A DNA stretch of 64,000 nucleotides, from assembly GCA_963662155.1 (NCBI GenBank), contig OY759263.1, forward strand, positions 18,410,394 to 18,474,393, read 5' to 3'. Below the pieces are notes generated by a model. It was not told where the DNA came from and made no database searches. It saw only the letters and a list, made by a program, of their open reading frames with translations. This document shows, in pieces, positions 35,253 through 47,200 of this stretch (its first letter is position 1; each line of letters begins with the position of its first letter). Origin of the DNA: Lamellibrachia columna. Its lineage: Eukaryota > Annelida > Polychaeta > Sabellida > Siboglinidae. The position numbers were made by a program, and so were the translations under genes.

Positions 35253-38200
35253 GTAATAACTGTGCATGTGTTCTTCTTCGTAGTTCCCTTTGAAGTTCTT
35301 GTGCTGCTGCACAGCTTTGGTTGTTATCCTTTTCCACTGCTGGGTTCATGCCTCAGTTAGACTTCCTGCCTCAGTTAGACTTCCTGGTGTGTTACACACG
35401 AATGTAGGGCACAGTAATTTTAGATATGTGTTATTTTCAAAAAATCATATCATCTGACATAACTGCATTTGAGCCAGAAACATTGGCAAGTTTGCTGGTA
35501 GAACATGTTGGCAATGTAACTGGATTTTTAGATGATTTCAATAGGCGGAAGGATTTTTGGCAATTTTTTTCGCAACAAGGCACGTGTGCGTAGTAATTCA
35601 TGCAAAAATTGACGGGTATGGCACGTTCAGGCATTTAAATGAGTTACAAGTACGAGACTTCGACTAAACTCGATCAGCATGTCAATGAGATGATGGCAAC
35701 GGCAGGTAAGAAGTTTCAGAATTTTTGATGGTCCCGTTTTCTTATAATCGTGCAAAACGTTAACATGGTCGCCAATGGGAAACGTAACAGGAGGCTGAAC
35801 CCTGCTCCCTGTCGGCAGCCATTTTATCCTCCCCCGCCTTTCTCACATGCCTTCTTCAGTTTTCTCATCTTAATTGTGGTCTCCCCTTTTCCTTCAGCCT
35901 CACTGTTTCACCACCTCTGCTATCTTTGGTAGCCCTCTTCCATCCGCACCAAGTGACCTGGCCCTCCTCCATCCACACCAGGAGACCTGGCCCTCCTCCA
36001 TCTGCATCAAGTGACCTGGCCCTCATCCATCCACACCAAGTGACCTGGCCCTCCTCCATCCACACCAAGTGACCTGGCCCTCATCCATCCACACCAAGTG
36101 ACCTGGCCCTTCTCCATCCACGCCAAGTGACCTGGCCCTCCTCCATCCATACCAGGTGACCTGGCTCTCCTCCATCTGCATCAAGTGACCTGGCCCTCCT
36201 CCATCCGCACCGAGTGACTTGGCCCTCCTCCATCCACACCAAGTGACCTGGCCCTCCTCCATCCACACCAAGTGACCTGGCCCTCCTCCATCCACACCAA
36301 ATGACCTGGCCCTCCTCCATCCGCACCAAGTGACCTGGCCCTCCATCCACACCAGGGGACCTGGCCCTCCTCCATCCACACCAAGTGACCTGGCCCTCCT
36401 CCATCCACACCAAGTGACCTGGCCCTCCATCCGCACCAAGTGACCTGGCCCTCCTCCATCCACACCAGGTGACCTGGCCCTCCTCCATCCGCACCAAGTG
36501 ACCTGGCCCTTCTCTATCCGCACCAAGTGACCTGGCCCTCCTCCATCCGCACCAAGTGACCTGGCCCTCCTCCATCTGCATCAAGTGACCTGACCCTCAT
36601 CCATCCACATCAAGTGACCTGGCCCTCATCCATCCACACCAAGTGACCTGCCCTCCTCCATCCGCACCAGGTGACCTGGCCCTCCTCCATCCACACCAAG
36701 TGACCTGGCCCTCCTCCATCCACACCAAGTGACCTGGCCCTCCTCCATCTGCATCAAGTGACCTGGCCCTCCTCCATCCGCACCAATTGACCTGACCCTC
36801 CTCATTCCGCACCAAGTGACCTGGCCCTCCTCCGTCCGCACCAAGTGACCTGTCCACATCATCCACCTTCTTACTTACTATTCTATGCTTTCCTAGGTAA
36901 TCAGCCCTCATCCATCCACACCAAGTGACCTGGCCCTCCTCCATCCACACCAAGTGACCTGGCCCTCCTCCATCCACACCAGGTGCCCCTCCCTCCTCCA
37001 TCTGCATCAAGTGACCTGGCCCTCCTCCATCCGCACCAAGTGACCTCTCCACATCATCCACCTTCTTACTTACTATTCTTCCTGAAGTTTCTGTTAGGCT
37101 GAATTGCATTGTAATATCTGAACCTCTTAAGTAATATCTGTGGTAGTTGGAAAATTATACATAAGGACCTTGATCAAGTTATTACATAATTAAGCAGTGG
37201 AGGCTAGTTACAACTTGAGTTGATCATTAGAATTTTTTTATTTGTGTGTTTTTTTGCATATTTTTTCCTGTTAAGAAAAATACATTTATCCAGCATGTGT
37301 GGTGTGCTCAAAATACTTATTTTTAGGTAATCATAAAATGTATGCATTTGCACAAATAATTATGTAAGAATACAAGTACTGGATGTTGATACATTTATGT
37401 AAATGCCATTAATTATTCAGTAGCAGGTGAGTATGAGCAAATATGAAGTTGTATGTCCCCAAAATAGGAAAACAATTGGAAAATAAACAACATTGTTTGA
37501 GGGGAAAAAATACACCGATGTACGGTGCTAAACAAAACAGTTGCTGACCCCCACAAAACTAATGTTGTGTAGTGCCACATATTAATATTTTGAGATCATC
37601 CATTATAAAGAATCACGTTACTTAATTTCATCAGTAAGCATTTTATTGTACAGGTATACAATAAACTATATATATATATATTTAATAAATACTACATGTT
37701 TGTTACAGCATCCCCCGTATGGTTGTCGATGGTGGTAGTGGGTCATGGACCGAACTGCCAGAAGATGCAAAGGTTTGCTGTGGCGTGATGTCACCAGTAC
37801 GGCGGACATTTTGTCTGCTAGTGACCTTTGACCTCATATTTACCTTCATTGTCTGGGTGATTTATGTACAGGTGAGTAAAATGCACAAATCTTTGTTACT
37901 TTTCGAATATGACTCATATGATGCATAAGGATGCATGTGTTCACATAGGAGTGTACCACTATAAAATAAACTGATTTTTACCAAGTCAAATTGTATAAAA
38001 ATTTAAATGTTAACTTGTGTTATCAAGAGAATATTGTGCAGGAGCACTTTTAGGTAAGAACAATTTAAATTAAACATAGGCTTTTTAAAAACTACCAGTA
38101 AAAAATGGACTCCTCATCAATACACAAATAGGACAATACTATGCATGAGTTGCAAATATGCAAATAGCACAATGGCATAGATAGAACAATACTATGCATG

Positions 38201-41200
38201 AGTTGCAAATATACAAATAGTACAATACTATGCATGAACTACAAATATACAAATGGCACAAATAGCACAATACAATGCATGAACTACAAATATACAAATG
38301 GCACAAATAGCACAATACTATGCATGAGCTACAAATATACAAATGGCACAAATAGCACAATACAATGCATGAACTACAAATATACAAATGGCACAAATAG
38401 CACAATACAATGCATGAACTACAAATATACAAATGGCACAATGGCATAAATAGCACAATACTATGTATGAGTTGCAAATATACTTGCTTCATTTTGTTCC
38501 CTATAAAGGGATAAGGCCAACTAGTTCTTGCACCTGTTGCAGCTGTTGTCCTTATCCACTGCTCCCTAATGGCAGCCCTCCACTTTTCTTCCTCCTCCCC
38601 CTTTCTCGTATCCTAAAGCAGTCTGACCTGACCATATTAAATGTGGTCTTCCCTGTTCCTGTGACCTCGCTGCTTCACCATCTCTGCTTTCTTTGCCAAT
38701 ACTTGTCGTCATACTAAATTTTATAAGAAAAATGCCATACATTATCAACATGCCCTCTTTGTTGCTGCCGAGTCCTGACATTATCAACATGCCCTCTTTG
38801 TTGCTGCCGAGTCCTGACATTATCAACATGCCCTCTTTGTTGCTGCCGAGTCCTGACATTATCAACATGCCCTCTTTGTTGCTGCCGAGTCCTGACATTA
38901 TCAACATGCCCTCTTTGTTGCTGCCGAGTCCTGCCATTATCAACTTGCCCTCTTTGTTGCTGCCAAGTCCTGACATTATCAACATGCCCTCTTTGTTGCT
39001 GTTGAGTCCTGACATTATCAACTTGCCCTCTTTGTTGCTGCCGAGTCCTGACATTATCAACATGCCCTCTTTGTTGCTGCCGAGTCCTGACATTATCAAC
39101 ATGCCCTCTTTGTTGCTGTCGAGTCCTGACAGTATCAACATGCCCTCTTTGTTGCTGTCGAGTCCTGACATTATCAACTTGCCCTCTTTGTTGTTGCCGA
39201 GTCCTGACATTATCAACATGCCCTCTTTGTTGCTACCGAGTCCTGACATTATCAACATGCCCTCTTTGTTGCTGTCGAGTCCTGACATTATCAACTTGCC
39301 CTCTTTGTTGCTGCCGAGTCCTGACATTATCAACATGCCCTCTTTGATGCTGCCGAGTCCTGACATTATCAACATGCCCTCTTTGTTGCTGTCGAGTCCT
39401 GACATTATCAACATGCCCTCTTTGTTGCTGCCGAGTCCTGACATTATCAACTTGCCCTCTTTGTTGCTGCCGAGTCCTGACATTATCAACATGCCCTCTT
39501 TGTTGCTGCCGAGTCCTGACATTATCAACTTGCCCTCTTTGTTGCTGCCGAGTCCTGACATTATCAACTTGCCCTCTTTGTTGCTGCCGAGTCCTGACAT
39601 TATCAACATGCCCTCTTTGTTGCTGCCGAGTCCTGACATTATCAACTTGCCCTCTTTGTTGCTGCCGAGTCCTGACATTATCAACATGTCCTCTTTGTTG
39701 CTGCCGAGTCCTGACATTATCAACTTGCCCTCTGTGTTGCTGCCGAGTCCTGACATTATCAACATGCCCTCTGTGTTGCTGCCGAGTCCTGACATTATCA
39801 ACATGCCCTCTTTGTTGCTGCCGAGTCCTGACATTATCAACATGCCCTCTTTGTTGCTGCCGAGTCCTGACATTATCAACTTGCCCTCTGTGTTGCTGCT
39901 GAGTCCTGACATTATCAACATGCCCTCTGTGTTGCTGCCGAGTCCTGACATTATCAACATGCCCTCTTTTTTGCTGGCGAGTCCTGACATTATCAACATG
40001 CCCTCTGTGTTGCTGCCGAGTCCTGACATTATCAACTTGCCCTCTGTGTTGCTGCCGAGTCCTGACATTATCAACTTGCCCTCTGTGTTGCTGCCGAGTC
40101 CTGACATTATCGGCAACAGATACATTGGCTGTCACCGTCATCCCTTGACCAGGGTGGACATACAGTGCCATTCACACACAGTCTTCGCCAGCTTTGTCTG
40201 TCCTCTGCTGTGCGTGGCAGTGTCGGTAGGTCTTCATGTGTCTATTCTTGTATGGTGTCCAGCCAGTTTTTCCCTCTGGTGGCCCTGTCTTCTCTCGCTG
40301 TTCAGTTGGCCCTGCAGGATGGTTTTTGAAATTGTGTTCTGTCGGGTGATGTGGCCAAACAAGGAGAGCTTTTGTTGTTTGACCGTTGACAACACAGGCT
40401 ATTGCTTTCCAGCAAGGGAATCCACTAATAATTTCATATAATCATTATTTCCGTAATGCCTGTGACTTGTTACAAAGATTGGTCATGTAATGTTGTGTTT
40501 CTACTTTTGCAGATAGTGGGTAAGGGGTTTAATGCAGAGACGTTTATTAAGGAGGCCATCCACTACACATTCCCATCATCACTTTTTGACACAGTAGTAA
40601 GTAGATTTAATCTTCTCACGTAAAGATTGCGCAACATTCTAGAATATACACGCAAAATGTTGCAACCATTGAATGTATTAGAAAACCATGTTTCTTGGAG
40701 TTCGGTGTACATGCAGTCGATGCTGCCTGGCTTGATTTCCAGTGGACATCACTACGTTTTCAGCACAAGTTCTCCTGTTTAATTCTGACCTAAATACGTA
40801 TGCTTGGTCAGTCATTGGAGAGAGGAACGTTTGATTATTTTACCAGATGATTCACATGTTTCTCTCAATTAATTTAATTATGCACATTGTTGTTCTAAAA
40901 TAGTTTTTATTTAGCAAAATAAAACAAATATTTGCTTATGTATATGCTCCCCTTACATTTAACATCTGATTGCCACACTGTGACTGATTGAAGATCAAAA
41001 TTATTTTGGCAGTTGTCGATGACCACCTGTGGATGCAGGCCTTTAGTCACGGACCCGCCTGCTTATCTTGAAGACTGGCAAATGTCTGACAAAAAGGGCT
41101 AAAATAAAAGTAAAAGACCAATAATGGCAGTCTTAGACACAAAAGGCTTCCATGGAAAGCTTTTGTGGACTTAAAGGTGCTTCCTCAATTAAATTGTTTT

Positions 41201-44200
41201 GCTAGTCTCATTTCAAATTAATTATGCAGAAAACCAAACCTACCTAGTATCGAATGCAACATGCCAGCTCGTTTTTGCAAATTTTTTATGTAGTTTTTGT
41301 GAAATCATCAGACAAACTATTTAATTACTTAATGCCTGTTCAAGCATTAAGTGAAGTGAAAATCGAAATGCAAAAAAATCACAATTTTCACCCTTTGTGA
41401 AATTTTTTAACTTTATGTTATATGATCAGAGAGAGGATGGAACTCACGCCCGTGATCAACATTGACCCACACAGTGTTTACCATTTTGGATTTCCACTAT
41501 TTTGATCCTTACCAGATGACGGATGATTAAAGTCAATTTTTTCGATGATTTGAACAAAAATAACTAGTCATACACTACAAACATCTGGACATAAATTAAT
41601 CAGATTCACGATGGGCTGAACCATTTGAGGAAGCAGCTTTAAGATTACACTTTTTAGAAAGTTCAAGACTGGCAAAAAATTGCTTCTGGCTAAAGGCCTG
41701 TATGGGTGGAGATCTGGTTGTGGTATAATGCGAGTGGTACATTATAATTCCTATGATTCCCAGCAAATTTCAAAGTGGATGGGCACAGTGGTTAGTGATT
41801 AGAACATAGGATTCTCAATCGAGAGGACCTGGGTTTGAATCTTCTTGCTGCTGTATCAAAGCTTGAACAATTTCATTTACTCCACGTTGCCTCAGTTCAC
41901 TCAGCTGTATAAATGAGTGCCTGGCTATAGACCGTGGTGGATATGTGAACAAATATATTTGCGCAGTAATTGCAGTGTGGCTGAATGCTTCCCATGGAAG
42001 TCGAGGTGGCATTGGAATGAACAGGTCTGCCAGGGGGTGAAGTGTAAAACACTTTGAGCAGTCCCAAGAACTGGATACCTCGCTATACAAGAATGAACGT
42101 ATACTTTGAAATAAACTGTATGTTTGTTGTTTCAGCTGTGTTCTGCGTGCAGGTTTGTTCCTCTGCTGCTTGCGTACGCTCTCCTCCGCATCCACCATCC
42201 GTGGGTCGTCGCTGTAAGTTATCATTTTGTGTCGTTCTTCTCCATCCCTATGGCTCCTTTAAAACCTGGAAGGTACTGGATTTCTGGGTTTTTACTTCCA
42301 AAACCTGAAAAGCCGGACAATGGCCAGTTTTATATCTATGTCCTGGAAAAAATCCTCATTTTTTTTACTGACAAATTCCAGAACATGGAATGTGTATAAA
42401 TATCATTGCAACCACTGTAGTAAAATGAACTGTGGAGGTTGATATTAGATACATTTATTTATGCCAAAGGCATATGTTCCGCCACTGTTAATGTTTCATG
42501 AAATTGTACTATAGTAAAGTTTTCACTTCAAAATGTGTCATTTCTTCATGGTTTATCTCATTTGGAAATTTGTCATGTCCTTGACATTACAAATAATGTC
42601 CTGGAATTATGCTATGATGAAAATGTAGGAATCCTAGTGATCAGCAATCACCTCTTCCCTATGACATCCCTTAGGATACAGGGTGACGGGTTCCTACGGG
42701 TCATGGAAATCTTGGAAAGTCATGGATTTTCTAAATAATTTTATCATGCCTAGAAAGTTATGGAATTTTATTAAACGTCATATAATGTCATGGAATTTTA
42801 AAATGGTGTTTTATTTTATCTACATGTTGTCGATATTTCTGCAGATTTTTAGTGTTGAAAAATTTTACATTAAGCGAAAATGTGCAACTTGCAAGCATGA
42901 ACTGTTATAGATATATATAAGAATGAACATTTTGAATTTAGCTGAAATATGTTAAAAGGTACCTGCTCTTTTGTTATTAATATAAAAGGTTAATAAAAAA
43001 TTATGTTTTTATTGAAGTCATAAATCGTGAGTCTGATAAATTGCCATTCTTTTTCAGCTAACCACTTTTGGAACATGTGCCTTTTTGGTCACGAAAGTGT
43101 TCTTATTTGACGTGAGTACATCAATTAGGCATCTTTTTACCCACTTTTATCCTACTACAGTGATTTAACAAGATTTAACAAGATTTGCCATCCAAGCCAA
43201 AGGCCCAGATGGCAAGTGGACAAGGAAGCCATTGGCTTATCGAGAGTCCAACAATGTTCATCTACTTATAGCCTGCCCTCCTGAGATATGTGTCAACCTT
43301 GTTTTTAAACATATTCACGCTGCTAGCAGTTACACAATCTGTTGACAATTTGTTCCATTCATTTATTGTCCTCTGTGAGAACGAGTGCTTCCTGATGTCC
43401 AATCTACATTGATCCTTTACTAATTTTACCTCATGTCCTCTAGTTCTGCTATCCTTCTTGAGTGAGAAAAACATATTTCTATCAATATTTTCATACCCAT
43501 TCAATATCTTAAAAACTTCAATCTGATCTCCTCTTAACCTCCTTGTCTCTAGAGTTGTTAAACCACATTCTTTCAGGCGTTCTTCATAACTAAGGTCTCT
43601 CAGTTCTGGAATCATTTTAGTTGCTCTCCTTTGTATGCGTTCAAGCGTATCTATATCCTTCTTACGATATGGTCTCCATGCTTGTATACAGTATTCTAAA
43701 TGAGGTCTAACTATTGCTTTATAAAGAGGTATAATTAACTTTTTTCCCTTGTATGTTATGTTTCTTCTAATCAATCCAAGAATTTGATTACCCTTTGAAG
43801 CTGCAATACCACACTGCTCTGAAACTTTCATATCAGCGCTTATTGTAACTCCTAAGTCCTTTTCTTTTACAGTAGTACCCAGAACAGTATCTCCCATTCT
43901 ATAGTTTACATTCAAGTTCCTATGTCCTGTATGTAGGCATTTACATTTCCCAAAATTGAACAACATCTGCCATTTCTCAGACCATTTCACTAATCTGTCT
44001 AGATCGTTTTGTAAATGTTGTTTATCACCATCAGTATTAACCTTTCTAAACAGTTTTGTGTCATCCGCAAATTTCAGTACATTACTTGTTATACTGTCGT
44101 CCAAGTCATTGATATAAATTAAGAATAATATAGGTCCTAATACTGATCCTTGAGGTACCCCACTCAAAACCGATTTCCAATTTGAAACTTCTCCGTCTAC

Positions 44201-47200
44201 TATAACTCGTTGTCTTCTGTCAGTCAGCCATTGTTCTATCCAGTCAGTTATGCTATCCCCGATACCATGGGCTTTTAATTTAAGTAGTAATCTTTGATGT
44301 GGCACTTTGTCAAAAGCTTTCTGAAAATCTAAGTAGATAATATCTACTGGCGATCCCACGTCTATCCACTTAGTGATTTCTTCCAAAAAACATAACATAT
44401 TTGTTAAGCATGACCTCGCTTTAAGGAATCCATGTTGAGATGAATTTAATAATTTATGCTTAACGAGGAAGTCCACCATATGGTCTTTAATTAACCTTTC
44501 TAATAATTTACAAATCACTGACGTTAAACTCACTGGTCTGTAATTCTCTGACTTATTTCTCGAACCCTTTTTAAATAATGGTATGATGTTTGCTTCTTTC
44601 CATTCAAACGGAACAACTCCCTCTTTTAATGACAAGTTGAATACTCTTGCAAGTGGTATACTGATTTGTTCTACTGTTTCCATTAGTAATTTTGGAGGAA
44701 TCCCATCCACTCCCGGTGATTTGTTATCCTTCATTGCCTTTATTTTCTTAGCTACCAATTCTGGAGTTACAACTAACGGACCTAAATAGTCAGATTTAGC
44801 CCCCTGAAATTTAGCATCAGCAACTGGTAATGAACTAATATCTTCTTTGGTAAACACTGAACTGAAGTAACCATTTAGGTCTTCCGCCATTAAAAACCCC
44901 TGTGATATTATATTTCCAGCACTGTCTTCTAGAGGTCCAACCTTGTCTTGTACGTTTTGTTTACTCCTGACATATGCATAAAAACTCTTGCTGTCATTTT
45001 TTATGTTACATGCTAGTTTTTGCTCATAGCTTCTTTTAGATTGTCTGATTTCAGTTGTAGCTGCATTAAGTGCCTCTTTGTATTTTGCATAGTCTTCGTC
45101 CTTTCTGGTACGCCTATAAACCCTCCACATAGTTTGTTTTAGCATTATTTTTCTAATAGCCTCTTTTGACAAGTGTTTCTTTCTACACCGTTTTCCTTGT
45201 TTTTGGAAGGGAACAAATTTATCGATGATACTCTCAATTTCATATTTTAGAATATTCCAACATTCAATTGCGGTCTTATTCATCAGCATGTTATTCCAAT
45301 CTAGCTTTGCTAAGTATTTTCTCATATCTTTGTAGTTACCTTTGTGGAAGTTTCTCTTGTACGTTTTCTTATTTTTACTTTCTGATTTTACATTGATGTC
45401 AAAATGTATTTGATTATGGTCACTATTACCCAATGGTTCAAATATTTTTACATTGTCCACTAATTCTTTTTGTGATGACAAAACTATATCTAATACATTT
45501 TCTCCCCTGGTTGGTTCTAGTACGTGCTGAGTAAGAAAGCTATCCTGGATTAAAAATAGAAATTGTTGGTCCTCAAACCCTGTGCTCTCTAGAGAATTCC
45601 ATTGTATGTGTCCATGGTTAAAATCTCCCATTATGATACATTCCCCTTTACTAACTTCCTTTATAGCGTTTTTTATTTTTGTGTTGTCCTCTTCGTTTAT
45701 GTTTGGACTTCGGTAAACTAATCCAATAGTTAATTTTGAATTTCCTGAAACAATTTTGCACCAAACAGCTTCATCGCAATCTGCTTCCCTTTCTAGTTTT
45801 ATTTCATAAGCCTGAATAGATTCTTTAACATATAAAATAACTCCCCCGCCCCTTCTTCCTATTCGATCTTTCCTAAACATTACATATCCTGTCAGTCCTA
45901 ATTCAGCATCTGTTATATCTATGTTGGCCCATGATTCAGTTATACCAATTATGTGAGGGTCAATATCTTCTACCATAATGTTTAATTCGTTTTTCTTATT
46001 TACTATGCTCCTTGCATTTAAACATACGCATCTATAACCTTTTTCAGTGATGTTTTTCGGATGATTTGATATTGGTTTATCTGTGCTAGTGGCCTCTTGT
46101 TCTGCTTGAGACACCTCTAGGTAACCCCCCTGCACTTCTAGTTTAAAGAATGTTTACTTCCAAAAATATTTGTCATTGTACCCAAGTCACTATCTACTGC
46201 TGCTGAAAGTTTGTCCGCGAATACTGCCGCCCCCTTTCCACTTAAATGAAGCCCATCCTTCATGTACATATCAGCCCTCCCAACAAAACTTCCCCATAAA
46301 TCCACAAATCCAACTTCCTCTTCCATACATAACTTCTGGACTAACATGTTAATTGCCATCCCCCGACAATTTCGATATTTGTGACCCCTCCTGCCCATTA
46401 CAGGTAAAATCCCTGACAGTATTACCTGCTCAACCCGCGTCTGTTTTAGTGTTCTGACCAACTGCCTATATTTCCTAACTATGGCAGTTGTACCCTCCCT
46501 CTCTACGTTATTTGTCCCTACGTGTACTAAAACAGATCCACCCTTTCCCGAGCCTACGATGTTTTTTACCCTCTGAGTTATCGCCTCTATTTTGGCTCCA
46601 GGCAAGCAGACCACCACATCATCTCCCTTGTTTAAGACTCTGTCGGTCTTCCTAACTATCGAATCCCCCACAAACACCCTCGCTCTCTTCCTCACCCCCT
46701 CTATCACTGCTGCAGAATAACTCTTCCGTTCGATCCCCTCCATCACATTCTGTCCTGACCCCTTCCCTCCTGTCTCCTTCGCTCCTGTCTCCCCCACTTC
46801 CCACTCCTTTGCTCTTGTCTCTCCCACTTCCCTCTCCTTCATTCCGGTTGCTTTCCCTCCCGTCTCCCCCACTTCCCTCTCCTTTACTCCGGTTGTTTTC
46901 CCTCCCGTCTCCCCCACTCCCTTCTCCTTCCCTCCTGTCTCCCCCACTCCCTTCTCCTTCCCTCCTGTCTCCCCCACTCCCTTCTCCTTCCCTCCTGTCT
47001 CCCCTACTCCCCTCTCCTTCGCTCCTGTTGTCTTCCCTCCCGTTCCTTTCTTTCCCGTCTCCTTACGTCCTGTCTCCCTACGACGTGTCACCTTCCCTCC
47101 CCTCAGCTTCCTCCCAGGCTGCGGTGAGCTCTCCCTAGCATCTCTTGTGTCTTTCCCCACTTTATCATCTACTGTTCCCCCACCGGAACTACTGGCACAA

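Noticed and set aside
36023..37109. Overlapping Gly/Arg/Trp-rich minus-strand ORFs of about 170 codons
   Set aside because: Generated by the 29-bp array; the three frames are cyclic permutations of the same 29-residue pattern.
38566..40441. Long ORFs of 582, 519 and 312 codons on both strands
   Set aside because: They arise from a 39-bp tandem unit divisible by three; they lie in a STARD3 intron and have no start context, conserved domain or separate exon structure.
41778..41860. Functional tRNA gene
   Set aside because: A- and B-box-like blocks are diverged and followed by a SINE body repeated elsewhere; no proper cloverleaf was evident.
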